Origin: JAVBLQ01 sp031553435
Lineage (GTDB): Bacteria > Bacteroidota > Bacteroidia > Bacteroidales > Azobacteroidaceae
Assembly (NCBI GenBank): GCA_031553435.1
Contig: JAVBLQ010000062.1
Span: forward strand, 1-31,579
DNA length: 31,579 nt
Reading direction: 5' to 3'
Shown in pieces: positions 13,851 to 22,785 of the stretch. Position 1 is the stretch's first letter. Each line of letters opens with the position of its first letter. Position numbers and translations under genes: made by a program. The notes under the pieces are model-generated. The model saw only the letters and a program-made list of their open reading frames with translations. It did no database searches and was not told the DNA's origin.

Positions 13851-14543
13851 TTATCTGGTTATTGCTAATGTTAAAATACTTATTTTGGTATTATTGCAAG
13901 TCGTAATGCATTGAGCACAAGATTCTAAGGTTGCGCCTGTCGTCATTACATCATCGATCAGTAAGATATGTTTTCCGGAAAATAAATGTTCGTCTTTTAA
14001 GGAAAAAACGTATTGGTTATTGATCCAACGCTCATAAACACCCTTCCTGGTTTGAGAGATATTGGATCCGGTTTTTTGAAGACAATCGGTATTGATCGGA
14101 ATATTGGTAGTTTGGGAAATACCTTTTGCCAGTTCTTCCGCCTGATTAAACCCTCGTTGCCTGATTCTTTTTTTGTGGGAGGGAACCGGAACGATATAAT
14201 CTATATCATTAAAAAAAGTCGATTTTTTTATGTCTTCAGCCATCAGTTCTCCAAGCCAACGGGCAAACTTTTTGTTTCCTTTATATTTGATTTGGTGGAT
14301 CATTTTTTGAGTTTCTCCTCCTTTCTCAAAATAAAGGAAAGAAGATATTTTTTCGTAAGGAATTTTTCCTCTGAGTCTTTGTTCGGCGGGGTTGGAATCT
14401 CTCAGGTGATAAAATGTTTTAGGAATTTTATGCAGGCAATGCAGGCATAAAAATTGTTCACCTTCTACAAGATTATTTCCGCAGATAATGCATAAATCCG
14501 GATAGAATAAAGAAATAAGGTTGGTTAGGAATTTCATGAGCAT
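13851..14543 (-). CDS. ComF-family phosphoribosyltransferase-like protein
   Basis: The 230-residue protein has the ComF plan: an N-terminal zinc finger (Cys18, Cys21, Cys33, Cys36), a middle block VPVPSHKKRIRQRGFNQAEELAKGI, and a PRPP-loop-like LLIDDVMTTGAT near residue 200. ComF is needed for DNA uptake in naturally competent bacteria, though the family is also widespread in species without known competence. The start could be Met1 or Met3. It reads towards pyrE, 52 nt away, but pyrE has its own -7 box. Confidence 0.85.
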   Translation of the reverse strand: MLMKFLTNLISLFYPDLCIICGNNLVEGEQFLCLHCLHKIPKTFYHLRDSNPAEQRLRGKIPYEKISSFLYFEKGGETQKMIHQIKYKGNKKFARWLGELMAEDIKKSTFFNDIDYIVPVPSHKKRIRQRGFNQAEELAKGISQTTNIPINTDCLQKTGSNISQTRKGVYERWINNQYVFSLKDEHLFSGKHILLIDDVMTTGATLESCAQCITTCNNTKISILTLAITR

Positions 14544-14616
14544 AATTAAAAAGTTTTAGTTTGAAATGACGTGTACAAAAATAATCAATTTTTTCTTTTA
14601 TCATAAATCTTTTCCT

Positions 14617-14624
14617 TAACTTTG
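14617..14624 (+). promoter_or_regulatory. -7 element of the tatAC promoter
   Basis: TAACTTTG fits TAnnTTTG. It argues that translation of tatA starts at 14676 and not at an in-frame ATG at 14622, which lies inside the -7 region. No clear -33 element. Confidence 0.5.
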
Positions 14625-14675
14625 TCCCTTGGAGAAAGAATGAAATTTGCAATCTACAACACAAAATGGATTATC

Positions 14676-14867
14676 ATGGAAAATATGCTATTATTTATAG
14701 GAACACAGGAAATCATTATCATCGCATTGCTGGTATTACTCCTTTTTGGAGGTAAAAAAATACCGGAACTGATGAAAGGTTTGGGAAAAGGTGTTAAAAG
14801 TTTCAAAGACGGGGTGAATGGCCTTGAAGATGAAATTAACAAAGACGATTCTAACGGAAACAAATAA
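14676..14867 (+). CDS. tatA: Sec-independent translocase subunit TatA/E
   Basis: The 63-residue protein has a short N-terminal membrane helix (about residues 8-22, EIIIIALLVLLLF), the FGGKKIPELMKGLGKGVKSF hinge and amphipathic helix typical of TatA, and an acidic tail. It polymerises with TatC to export folded proteins bearing twin-arginine signals. I chose ATG 14676 because it gives the standard TatA N-terminus and lies behind the promoter; the longer frame starts inside the promoter. Met4 is an equally plausible start. tatC follows 8 nt downstream. Confidence 0.92.
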   Translation: MENMLLFIGTQEIIIIALLVLLLFGGKKIPELMKGLGKGVKSFKDGVNGLEDEINKDDSNGNK

Positions 14868-14875
14868 TAATCCTG

Positions 14876-15664
14876 ATGGAAGAGTCTAAAGAGATGTCCT
14901 TTTGGGATCATTTGGAAGAACTTCGTTGGACATTATTCAGGTCGATTATAGCATTAACTGTTTTTGCTGTAATCGCCTTTATTTTTATGCCGACCTTGTT
15001 TGATAAAGTGATCATGGCTCCTTGTTCTTCCGATTTTTTCCTGTATGATTTTTTATGCAGAATAACCACCAGCATTCCTTTCCTTCCTGATTTTTGCGAT
15101 TCGGGATTCAATGTCAAGATCATCAATATTAAACTGGCTTCACAGTTTATGACACACATGTCGGCATCTTTTTTTATGGCATTGATACTGACCTTTCCTT
15201 ATATACTTTATGAAATTTGGAAATTTGTCCAGCCGGCTTTATATGATTATGAAAAAAAGAATATCGGATTAGTTTTTCTTTTCGGTACTGTCATGTTTTT
15301 TCTTGGATGCTTTGTCGGTTATTCAGTTGTTTTTCCAATGACATTGCGGTTTCTGGCTACTTATCAGGTCAGTACTTTTATTGAAAATCAGTTGTCTTTA
15401 GACTCTTACATGGATAATTTCCTGTTGCTGGTATTCCTTATGGGAGTGGTTTTTGAGCTGCCTTTGGTGTCTTGGATGTTGTCCAGGCTGGGTATTCTTA
15501 CCCGTTCATTTTTCAAACGTTATCGCCGGCATGCAGTTGTTGTATTGATGGTTGCTGCCGCTATTATAACACCTTCCAGTGATCCGTTTACGTTGCTGGT
15601 TGTGTTCATTCCGCTTTATATGCTATATGAATTAAGCGCAATATTAGTGAAGAGTGAAGAATGA
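14876..15664 (+). CDS. tatC: Sec-independent translocase subunit TatC
   Basis: The 262-residue membrane protein is the receptor for twin-arginine signal peptides. It starts with the conserved FWDHLEELRWTLFRS motif (9-23), has six membrane segments, the FILYEIW-type motif (PYILYEIWKFVQPALYDYEKK) and a late RYRRHAVVVLMVAAAIITPSSDP segment. The insert between the first two helices (about 45-80, with several Cys) is longer than in E. coli, as is common in Bacteroidota. The last five codons (VKSEE) and the stop are formed by a GAGTGAAGA-type tandem repeat shared with the downstream hairpin. Confidence 0.93.
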   Translation: MEESKEMSFWDHLEELRWTLFRSIIALTVFAVIAFIFMPTLFDKVIMAPCSSDFFLYDFLCRITTSIPFLPDFCDSGFNVKIINIKLASQFMTHMSASFFMALILTFPYILYEIWKFVQPALYDYEKKNIGLVFLFGTVMFFLGCFVGYSVVFPMTLRFLATYQVSTFIENQLSLDSYMDNFLLLVFLMGVVFELPLVSWMLSRLGILTRSFFKRYRRHAVVVLMVAAAIITPSSDPFTLLVVFIPLYMLYELSAILVKSEE

Positions 15665-15681
15665 AGACAGCCTCTTCACTC
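15648..15681. repeat. Heptad repeat hairpin between tatC and dps
   Basis: GTGAAGA-type units of period 7 end tatC. GAGTGAAGA (15652-15660) pairs perfectly with TCTTCACTC (15673-15681). Lying between convergent genes it may serve as a two-way terminator. Confidence 0.55.
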
Positions 15682-15689
15682 TCCATTAT

Positions 15690-16163
15690 TCATTTCAGAT
15701 AAGCTGAAAGCATCCAAACTTTCTTCTCAAAGTTCTTGATCCCATGATTCATTAATGAAACGGTTCCATGATCTCCGGCTTTGATGGCTAAAGCATGCAG
15801 CTCACGTTGTCTGGAAATAAGAAGTTTCAATGTTTCTAACACATTGCTAACTCCTTTTGACCAATCGGATACATTGGAAAGTTCTTTAACACTGGCAGCT
15901 TTCAAATAATCTGTGAATGTATTGGCAGGAACTCCTCCAAGCATAACGATTCTTTCTGCTACTTCATCCACTTTTTCTGCCATTTCATCATAATATTCTT
16001 CATATAGTTGGTGAAGTTCATAGAACTTATCACCTGCTATGTTCCAATGCAATCCTCTGAGATTTGCATAAAACACTTGATAATCAGCCAACAGATTTCC
16101 CAGTTTTTCAATTACCGGACTTAACAAAGCATCATCTAATCCTAAATTGTTTTTTGTAGTCAT
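15690..16163 (-). CDS. dps: Dps-family ferritin-like protein
   Basis: The 157-residue protein belongs to the Dps miniferritins, 12-subunit shells that oxidise Fe(II) with peroxide and shield DNA. The intersubunit ferroxidase ligands are in family spacing: His39 (GLHWNI), His51, Asp66 and Glu70. The fold is a four-helix bundle with a lid helix, and there is no long basic DNA-binding tail. It is transcribed away from oxyR, and the 110-bp gap holds promoters for both and an OxyR-like operator, so peroxide induction is likely. Confidence 0.92.
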   Translation of the reverse strand: MTTKNNLGLDDALLSPVIEKLGNLLADYQVFYANLRGLHWNIAGDKFYELHQLYEEYYDEMAEKVDEVAERIVMLGGVPANTFTDYLKAASVKELSNVSDWSKGVSNVLETLKLLISRQRELHALAIKAGDHGTVSLMNHGIKNFEKKVWMLSAYLK

Positions 16164-16198
16164 AATTTTAACTTTTTATTGTTTATTTGTGTTTAGTG

Positions 16199-16230
16199 CA
16201 AAGTTAATTCGCTTTTTTGTATAAATCAAA
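16199..16230 (-). promoter_or_regulatory. dps promoter
   Basis: Minus strand: TTTG (16230-16227), 20-nt spacer, TAACTTTG (16206-16199). Located 36 nt upstream of the dps start. Confidence 0.65.
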
Positions 16231-16241
16231 CTGATATTTTC

Positions 16242-16265
16242 TATATTTGCATAGAATTTATCTAT
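16242..16265 (+). promoter_or_regulatory. oxyR promoter -7 element with OxyR-like operator
   Basis: TATATTTG (16242-16249) matches the -7 consensus, with TTTG at 16216-16219 at a rather long 22-nt distance. Directly downstream ATAG-N7-CTAT (16251-16265) matches one half of the OxyR site ATAGntnnnanCTAT, placed where binding would cover the start of the oxyR transcript, which suggests autorepression. Confidence 0.55.
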
Positions 16266-16273
16266 AAAAATAC

Positions 16274-17218
16274 ATGAATATACAACAATTAGAATACATT
16301 ATTGCTGTGGATAAATACCAGCATTTTGCCAAAGCAGCAGAGGCTTCTTTTGTCACCCAACCCACATTAAGTATGATGATTCAAAAGCTGGAAGATGAGT
16401 TGGATGTGAAAATATTTGACCGTTCCATGCATCCGGTAGAGCCAACGCCTATCGGTATGAAAATTATTGAACAGGCGAAAAAGACGATCACCCAACTGAA
16501 ACAAATTAAGGAGATTGTTCAGGAAGAAAAGAATGTATTGCAGGGAGAACTCAAATTGGGAATAATCCCGACAATAGCACCTTTCCTGATTCCTAATTTA
16601 TTGAAAATCCACGAAGAAAGGAACGGAACATCTTTTACTCTTTGTATCAAAGAAATGCCTACGGCCGAAATCTTAAATGGAATTATGAGCGGGGCGTTGG
16701 ATGCTGCAATTTTAGCAACTCCGTTGAATCATATGGATATCATTGAGTATCCGGTTTATTATGAAAAATTCTATGCTTATATTTCTCCTTTTGAAAAAAT
16801 TCATCAAAAACAAAAAATCAGTATCGATGAGATGCGTGAGGTAAAAAATATCTGGTTATTGGAAGATGTGCATTGTTTCCGGGGCCAAATATTAAAACTT
16901 TGTCAACTGAATAAGGAAAATGACGGAAATGCATCTTCCACTTACGAGGCAGGAAGCATCGATACGCTTGTTCATATTGTTGAAAATAACAAAGGAGCAA
17001 CCATCATTCCTGAATTGGCGGCTATGAGACTGACGGAAGAACAACAAGGTCATTTACGATCATTCAAAGACTTGAATCCTGTCAGGGAAATCAGCTTGAT
17101 TACAGGAAAAGATTTTGTAAGGAAGAAAATATTGGAAGAAATTCTTCAGATGATCAGACTTTCTGTTCCTGTATCTATGCAAAGGTCGGAAATGAAGGAG
17201 TTTGTGGTGGATTTGTAA
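16274..17218 (+). CDS. oxyR: LysR-type peroxide sensor OxyR
   Basis: The 314-residue regulator has a LysR winged helix at the N-terminus (MNIQQLEYIIAVDKYQHFAKAA.. with TQPTLSMMIQKLE as recognition helix) and a periplasmic-binding-like sensor domain. Cys201 and Cys210 (VHCFRGQILKLC) are nine apart, as are the redox pair Cys199/Cys208 of E. coli OxyR, so disulfide sensing of hydrogen peroxide is expected. It is divergent from dps, its usual target. Confidence 0.93.
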   Translation: MNIQQLEYIIAVDKYQHFAKAAEASFVTQPTLSMMIQKLEDELDVKIFDRSMHPVEPTPIGMKIIEQAKKTITQLKQIKEIVQEEKNVLQGELKLGIIPTIAPFLIPNLLKIHEERNGTSFTLCIKEMPTAEILNGIMSGALDAAILATPLNHMDIIEYPVYYEKFYAYISPFEKIHQKQKISIDEMREVKNIWLLEDVHCFRGQILKLCQLNKENDGNASSTYEAGSIDTLVHIVENNKGATIIPELAAMRLTEEQQGHLRSFKDLNPVREISLITGKDFVRKKILEEILQMIRLSVPVSMQRSEMKEFVVDL

Positions 17219-17221
17219 AAG

Positions 17222-19234
17222 CTATATTTTCAGTATAATCCTTTCTCCCAGGTGTTTCGCGATGATTTTTTGTTTTTCACGCAAATCGCTCAGCAGCTTG
17301 ATTTGGTCGTCGATATTTCCGGATTTGCGGCCTTCTTGTATTTCTTTGATGCTGGCTGTCACTTCCAACATTTGTTTTCTTAAAGTGGCATCTTTCAAGG
17401 TCAGAACAACGTAAGGCAATATTTCGGTCAAGCGGCTTGATTCTTCTTCTATTTTTTGGAACTTACCGTGATATTTACTCAAAGGATATTTATCACTGGC
17501 GAGATTTACTGCGATGGTGCTGATTTCGGGATTAGGATGAGACAAAAAATAGGTTTCTGCTTTGAATAAAGGATCATCACTTTTGGTTAATGCTTCATCC
17601 AGTATTTGTTTGTACAAAGGATTCTGAAAATCCAGATCGTCGTTTCGTAAATCGTCTGCAATATATTCGGCGACTTTAACCGGCGTTTGTTCTTTAGTTT
17701 CTTCATCTTCATAAATATAAAGAACTTGTTCTCCGTAACGGACAACGAAATGAAGGATGGACAATTCATACTTATCAAAAGGATATACAACTTTTTCAGA
17801 AGGATGAATAGTTGTTGCAAAAGGAGGAGTCGCTTCTTCCGGAACAGGAAACGGAACATTTGCCATCGCATTGTTTCCTGAATAATCAGCAGGTGCAGTC
17901 TGAACAGGATTTACCTTTTTTTGTTCTGCTAGAAGTCGTCTTTTTTTTGCAATTTCATTCAGCAAAACGCGTTCATCCACATCCAGTATGTGCGAGCATT
18001 CTTTGATATAAACCGAACGAACAATTTCTTCCGGGATAATGGAAATGCTACCGACTACATCAGTGATCAGTCCTGCCCGTTGAATAGGGTCATTTCCTGC
18101 TTCTTTCAGAAGTAACCGGGCTTTGAACTGAATGAAATCGGTCTCTTGACTTTTAATATAATCTATTAAAGAAGAGGCATTTTGTTTGCGGGCAAAAGAA
18201 TCGGGATCTTCTCCGTCGGGTAACAGAACGACTTTGACGTTCATTCCTTCTTCCAACAACAAGTCGATTCCTCTCAAAGCAGCTTTGATTCCGGCGGCAT
18301 CACCATCGTAAAGAACAGTGATATTGTTTGTAAAACGATGAATCAGACGAATTTGTCCGTGGGTTAAAGCTGTTCCTGAAGATGCTACCACGTTTTCTAT
18401 TCCCGCCTGATGCATGGAAATGACATCGGTATATCCTTCGACCAAAAAACAACGGTCGTGTTTGACCATTGCCTGGCGGGCAAAGTGAACACCATATAAT
18501 TCGTCGCTCTTGTGATAAATCTCACTTTCGGGCGAGTTGATGTATTTGGCTAATTTTTCATCTTTTTTGAGGATACGTCCGCCGAAAGCAACTACTTTAC
18601 CGGAAAGGGAATGAACAGGAAACAAAACACGTCCCCTGAAACGGTCGGCAATATAATCATTTTCGCCAATGACCGACAGACCCGTTTTTTCAAGAAAAAT
18701 TTTCAGGTATCCGGCATTCAATGCTTGTCGGGAAAAAACATCTTTTTGCTCTAAAGCATAACCCAGTTGGAATTTTTGTATAATATCTTCCCTGAATCCG
18801 CGCTCGCGAAAGTAGGAGAGGCCGACACTTTTCCCTTCGATATGTTCGAAAAGATTGGTGGTAAAAGTTTTTTGCGCATAGCTGTTGAGGATAAACATAC
18901 TTTCCCGGTCGCTATGCTGGCGTTTTTGTTCTTCCGTCAGTTCCTTTTCCTGTACTTCGATGCCATATTTTTTTGCCAGATATTTCAACGCTTCGGCATA
19001 TGACATCTGCTCATGTTTCATGATAAAATGAACAGGTGTGCCGCCTTCACCACAAGCAAAACATTTACAGATATTTTTGGAGGGAGAAACTGAAAACGAA
19101 GGTGTTTTATCTTCATGAAAAGGACATAGACCGATATAGTTGACTCCGCGCTTGCGCAGTGTAACGAAATCGGAAACAACGTCCACGATCTGGGCGGCGT
19201 TTTGGATACGTTCTATGGTTAGATTATCTATCAT
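17222..19234 (-). CDS. dnaG: DNA primase
   Basis: The 670-residue enzyme makes RNA primers at the replication fork. Residues 1-100 carry the CHC2 zinc site (Cys37, His40, Cys58, Cys61). The catalytic core follows (GRVLFPVHSLSGKVVAFGGR), then a TOPRIM domain with EGYTDVISMHQAG and VLYDGDAAGIKA metal sites near residues 265-315, and a long C-terminal helicase-interacting part. The overall plan is that of bacterial DnaG. Its gene ends 4 nt from the end of oxyR (convergent), with no room for a separate terminator. The start codon abuts a heptad repeat (19234-19282). Confidence 0.95.
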   Translation of the reverse strand: MIDNLTIERIQNAAQIVDVVSDFVTLRKRGVNYIGLCPFHEDKTPSFSVSPSKNICKCFACGEGGTPVHFIMKHEQMSYAEALKYLAKKYGIEVQEKELTEEQKRQHSDRESMFILNSYAQKTFTTNLFEHIEGKSVGLSYFRERGFREDIIQKFQLGYALEQKDVFSRQALNAGYLKIFLEKTGLSVIGENDYIADRFRGRVLFPVHSLSGKVVAFGGRILKKDEKLAKYINSPESEIYHKSDELYGVHFARQAMVKHDRCFLVEGYTDVISMHQAGIENVVASSGTALTHGQIRLIHRFTNNITVLYDGDAAGIKAALRGIDLLLEEGMNVKVVLLPDGEDPDSFARKQNASSLIDYIKSQETDFIQFKARLLLKEAGNDPIQRAGLITDVVGSISIIPEEIVRSVYIKECSHILDVDERVLLNEIAKKRRLLAEQKKVNPVQTAPADYSGNNAMANVPFPVPEEATPPFATTIHPSEKVVYPFDKYELSILHFVVRYGEQVLYIYEDEETKEQTPVKVAEYIADDLRNDDLDFQNPLYKQILDEALTKSDDPLFKAETYFLSHPNPEISTIAVNLASDKYPLSKYHGKFQKIEEESSRLTEILPYVVLTLKDATLRKQMLEVTASIKEIQEGRKSGNIDDQIKLLSDLREKQKIIAKHLGERIILKI

Positions 19235-19365
19235 AAGTGAAGAACTAAGAACTAAGAGTGGAGAATTAAGAACTAAGAGTTATGAATCAGAATTGACTTC
19301 GTCAATTTTATGTTATCATGCGTAAGCCAATTCTTCACTCTTAGTTTTTCACTTTTCACTTAAGG
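19234..19365. repeat. Heptad tandem repeats between dnaG and the S9 peptidase
   Basis: Units such as AACTAAG, AGTGGAG and AATTAAG repeat with period 7 at 19234-19282. A reverse-complement set (TTCACTC, TTAGTTT, TTCACTT) lies at 19331-19362 and includes the peptidase stop codon. A small hairpin AATTGAC-TTC-GTCAATT sits between them (19291-19307). Confidence 0.6.
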
Positions 19366-21473
19366 AATTTGTCGAACCACCGGAAAAATTCCCGTTGAAA
19401 CAATACTCCGTTTTGTGGTTTCGAAATCCAATGATTTTCATCGGGGAAGATCAACATGCGTGATGGAATACCTTTCAATTGTGCCGCATTGAATGCCATC
19501 ATTCCTTGTGAAGCCAGGATACGGTAATCCAATTCACCGGCAGTGATCATGATTGGTGTATCCCATTTCTCGATGAATTTATGGGGTGAACTGTTGAATG
19601 TACGTTGTGCGATAGCGTTGGATTTATCCCAGAACGGGCCTCCTAAATCCCAGTTGGCAAACCACATTTCTTCTGTTTCGAGATACTGAGCTTCCAGGTT
19701 GAAAATTCCGGCATGCGCCAGAAATGCTTTGAAACGTTTATTGTGATTGCCGGCCAGCCAATAAACGGAAAATCCGCCGTAACTGGCTCCTGTACAGCCT
19801 AATTTGTCTTTGTCAATATAAGGTTCTTTAGCCATTTCGTCAATGGCCGAAAGATAATCTTTCATGTTTTGTCCGGGATAATCGCCACTGATCTGCTCAT
19901 TCCATGCTTGTCCGAAACCCGGAAGTCCGCGACGGTTGGGAGCCACAACAATGTAGCCGTTGGCGGCCATTATCTGAAGATTCCAACGATAAGACCAGAA
20001 CTGGCTGACAGTGCTTTGAGGCCCTCCCTGACAATACAGGATTGCAGGATATTTTTTATTCGGATCAAAATGAGGGGGATAAACAATCCAGGTCAACATA
20101 TCTTTGTTGTCTGTAGTTTTGATCCAACGGGGCTCAACCTTGCCCATCGTAATCTGTGCTAAAATATCATTGTTTTCGTTAGAAATATTTTTGTCTTTTT
20201 TATCTTTCAATGAAACGGTAAATACGTCATTAGGATAAGATAATGAATGACGCAGGGCAACCAGATAATCTCCGGCAAGAGCAACAGAAGCATAATCATG
20301 TTGTCCTTCGGTCAATGGAGTGATCGATGGAATTGAGATTTCTTTTTCTCCATCCACAAGAGGAGATAAAACACCCGGCCATTCCACTGAAAATAATTGA
20401 GTGGTTCCTTTTACGCAAGACACTATATACAAAGCGGATGAACTGTCATTCCAGCAAACTTCATCCACATTGTAATCAAAATGTTGGGTAAGATAATATT
20501 TGTCTGATTGGTCAACAGGTGCTATGAACAAGCGGTTTTTGTCTGATTCGTAGCCATCTCTTTCCATGCTTTGCCAGGCAATATATTTTCCGTCGGGAGA
20601 AAATTTGGGATTGGTGTCATAACCCATCATGCCTGCTGTGAAGTTTTTGGTAGTTTTTGCAGCAATATCATACAGATAAATATCTGAATTGGTGGACAAT
20701 GAATAGGCTTTTCCTGTTTTTTTACGACAAGTGTATGCAATTGTTTTGCTGTCGGGCGACCAATCGAGTTGCTCAATTCCTCCGCCTGGTTTCATGGGAG
20801 ATTCATAAGGTTCACTTTCCAGTACATCAACAACATTGGATAATGATTTACCATCGAAATCGGCAACAAACGGATGGGGAACCGATTCTACCCATTCATC
20901 CCAATGTTTGTACATCAGGCTGTCAACAATTCGTCCGCTGGCTTTATCCAGATCTTTGTATTTATCAGATGTCCGTTCTCCATATTTCACATCACTGATG
21001 TAAAGGATTTTTTTTCCGTCAGGAGAATATTTGAAACTTTGAACACCTTTTTCAATATCACTGATTTTTTGTCGGTCGGAACCATCCGGATTCATTTCCC
21101 AGATTTGAGATTCGTAGATGAATGCTATTTTTTCGCCATTTTTCACCCATTGAGCTTCCGATTCGCTCGAAACTGTTTGGGTGATTTGTTTTTTATTACT
21201 TCCGTCAATGTTTACGGTAAATAATTCCCGGTTGCGTTTGTTTTGTTCTATGCTGGTATAACTTACACCATATAAAACAGTTTTTTTGTCGGGAGAAATT
21301 TCTACTCCGGTGACTTGTCCTAAAGTATAAAGAACTTCCGGCGACAATAATCCGTTTTCAACTTTGATTGTGCTTTTTCCGATAGGTTCGGAATTTGTTT
21401 CTTTGTTTTTATCTTCTTTGCATGCAGTAAAAATCGCAATAGCAGACATAATGAATAATATTTTGCGATACAT
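19356..21473 (-). CDS. S9 family serine peptidase, lipoprotein (dipeptidyl-peptidase-like)
   Basis: The 705-residue protein has an N-terminal lipoprotein signal (IAIFTAC), a beta-propeller part with repeated SPDGK motifs (about residues 50-400), and a C-terminal alpha/beta hydrolase. The catalytic triad is Ser564 in GASYGGF, Asp649 in AGELDY and His681 in DENHW. Family S9C members remove dipeptides or acylated residues from peptides; DPP5 of Porphyromonas is a related example. It is probably periplasmic or outer-membrane attached and helps asaccharolytic growth on peptides (inference). Single gene with its own promoter at 21511-21541. Confidence 0.9.
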   Translation of the reverse strand: MYRKILFIMSAIAIFTACKEDKNKETNSEPIGKSTIKVENGLLSPEVLYTLGQVTGVEISPDKKTVLYGVSYTSIEQNKRNRELFTVNIDGSNKKQITQTVSSESEAQWVKNGEKIAFIYESQIWEMNPDGSDRQKISDIEKGVQSFKYSPDGKKILYISDVKYGERTSDKYKDLDKASGRIVDSLMYKHWDEWVESVPHPFVADFDGKSLSNVVDVLESEPYESPMKPGGGIEQLDWSPDSKTIAYTCRKKTGKAYSLSTNSDIYLYDIAAKTTKNFTAGMMGYDTNPKFSPDGKYIAWQSMERDGYESDKNRLFIAPVDQSDKYYLTQHFDYNVDEVCWNDSSSALYIVSCVKGTTQLFSVEWPGVLSPLVDGEKEISIPSITPLTEGQHDYASVALAGDYLVALRHSLSYPNDVFTVSLKDKKDKNISNENNDILAQITMGKVEPRWIKTTDNKDMLTWIVYPPHFDPNKKYPAILYCQGGPQSTVSQFWSYRWNLQIMAANGYIVVAPNRRGLPGFGQAWNEQISGDYPGQNMKDYLSAIDEMAKEPYIDKDKLGCTGASYGGFSVYWLAGNHNKRFKAFLAHAGIFNLEAQYLETEEMWFANWDLGGPFWDKSNAIAQRTFNSSPHKFIEKWDTPIMITAGELDYRILASQGMMAFNAAQLKGIPSRMLIFPDENHWISKPQNGVLFQREFFRWFDKFLK

Positions 21474-21510
21474 AATTATTTGTTTTACAAAAATTAAGAT
21501 GAGTTGGATG

Positions 21511-21541
21511 CAAAATTAGCCAAAAAATCACGTCTATCAAA
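21511..21541 (-). promoter_or_regulatory. Promoter of the S9 peptidase gene
   Basis: Minus strand: TTTG (21541-21538), 19-nt spacer, TAATTTTG (21518-21511). Located 38 nt ahead of the start codon. Confidence 0.7.
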
Positions 21542-21661
21542 AAGAGTTTAATCTTTTTTTCTGGCGGATAATCGTTTCTTGCAAAATTTAATCAGTTTGT
21601 TAATACTCCCTGCAATAAGCAGTAAGGTTTTACGTTTAGAATTAATAATGAAGAGTGAAAA

Positions 21662-22363
21662 ATGAAAAATTATATTATATTATTGACCTTTTGTTCTTTG
21701 AGCATATCCCTTTTTGCTCAAACACAAAAAGTTAAAAACCAGCCTTATGCAGATCAAAAGCTATATCATTTCGGGTTTAGTATCGGTATGCATGCCCAGG
21801 ATATGATTTTAAATAATTCCGGTTATATCAATGAAAACGGCGAGGTCTGGTATTGTGAAATTCCTGATTATTCTGTTGGTTTGAGTGTTAGCCTGATTGC
21901 TGATTTATATCTGAATCCTTATATGAATCTCCGGTTTACACCTACAATGCACTTCGGAGATAAGAATTTCCATTTCAAAGAAGAAGTATTGAATGAAGAC
22001 TTTTCCACAGTTGTCAAATCCAGTTACTTGAATTTTCCTTTGGATGTGAAGTTCAGTTCGATGAGAATTAATAATTATCGTCCTTATATTTTAGCCGGAG
22101 CTTATTGCAGTTTCGATTTAGGCAGACAGAAAGAAATGCCGGTCTTGTTGAAAACTTTCGATTATGGTTTGGAATTCGGTATCGGATGTGATTTTTATCT
22201 TCCGATCATTAAAGTTTGTCCTGAAATCAAATTTTGTTTCGGATTGACCGACCTGATAGAAAAAGACCGAAGTGATCTGAGAGATAGAGATTTATTAAAA
22301 TATACCAATGCTCTTTCAGGAGGAAAATCCAGAATGATTGTATTTACTTTTAATTTTGAGTAA
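21662..22363 (+). CDS. porT: PorT-like outer-membrane protein of the type IX secretion system
   Basis: The 233-residue protein has a cleavable signal peptide (cut after SLFAQ, about residue 20) and a small beta-barrel of the OmpA-like/PorT type. The PYADQKLYHFGFSIGMHAQDM opening, the IPDYSVGLSVSLIADLYLNPYMNLRFTPTMHFG block and the LNFPLDVKFSSMRINNYRPYILAG block resemble PorT (SprT), an outer-membrane part needed for type IX secretion in Porphyromonas and Flavobacterium. No other secretion genes are nearby, which is normal as these genes are scattered. The start codon lies in a GAAGAGTGAAAAATG repeat remnant. Confidence 0.7.
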   Translation: MKNYIILLTFCSLSISLFAQTQKVKNQPYADQKLYHFGFSIGMHAQDMILNNSGYINENGEVWYCEIPDYSVGLSVSLIADLYLNPYMNLRFTPTMHFGDKNFHFKEEVLNEDFSTVVKSSYLNFPLDVKFSSMRINNYRPYILAGAYCSFDLGRQKEMPVLLKTFDYGLEFGIGCDFYLPIIKVCPEIKFCFGLTDLIEKDRSDLRDRDLLKYTNALSGGKSRMIVFTFNFE

Positions 22364-22537
22364 GAAAATCAGGCAGAAATTGAAAGTCAAATTTTTACTC
22401 TTAATAATTCTTATAAACTTTATGAATTACATGAGGCTTTAAAAGCTGATTGGGAACAATCTCTTGCTCCCAATCATTCCCCATAAAAAAACTCTTAAAC
22501 CCTAAACCTTGCAATTATGAAAACTTTAACCTCGATA

Positions 22538-22570
22538 CAAAGATAGAAAAATTTTATTTTACCTCCCAAA
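22538..22570 (-). promoter_or_regulatory. Candidate leftward promoter in the porT-E2 gap
   Basis: Minus strand: TTTG (22570-22567), 21-nt spacer, TATCTTTG (22545-22538). The transcript would pass through the 22448-22475 hairpin. No gene is seen on this strand, so it might make a small RNA or be antisense to porT. Confidence 0.35.
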
Positions 22571-22732
22571 CTTTTTTCCCAAAAATACATTATTGTAAAT
22601 CATAAAAAAAATTAAATGCCATTTATCTGGCTATTTTTCAAACATTTTGCATTCAAATTTGTTTTCTTCTAAAACGTTCGTTGAGTAGGGTTAGTTATGA
22701 ATTACAAGTTAGCTTGCATGTTAAAGCTTGTC

Positions 22733-22781
22733 GTAACTTGTAACTTGTAACTTGTAACCCGTAACTTGTAACCCGTAACTA
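22733..22781 (+). repeat. Seven tandem GTAACNN heptads upstream of the E2 gene
   Basis: Seven consecutive units starting at 22733, 22740, 22747, 22754, 22761, 22768 and 22775 read GTAACTT three times, then GTAACCC, GTAACTT, GTAACCC and GTAACTA. Degenerate reverse-complement units lie at about 22692-22716. The E2 start is 4 nt beyond the array. Confidence 0.8.
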
Positions 22782-22785
22782 AAAT

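Larger units (their letters stand above)
22364..22785. other. 422-bp intergenic region with heptad repeats and a possible leftward promoter
   Basis: No convincing gene. It contains an imperfect hairpin GATTGGGA/TCCCAATC (22448-22475), a good minus-strand promoter match at 22538-22570, and seven GTAACNN heptads at 22733-22781 next to the E2 gene. The rest is A+T-rich without visible structure. Confidence 0.5.

Noticed and set aside
14622..14675. N-terminal extension of tatA from ATG 14622
   Set aside because: This codon lies in the promoter -7 region and the extension is not part of the TatA family.
22733..22781. CRISPR array
   Set aside because: The units are 7 bp long and directly tandem, with no spacers and no cas genes.
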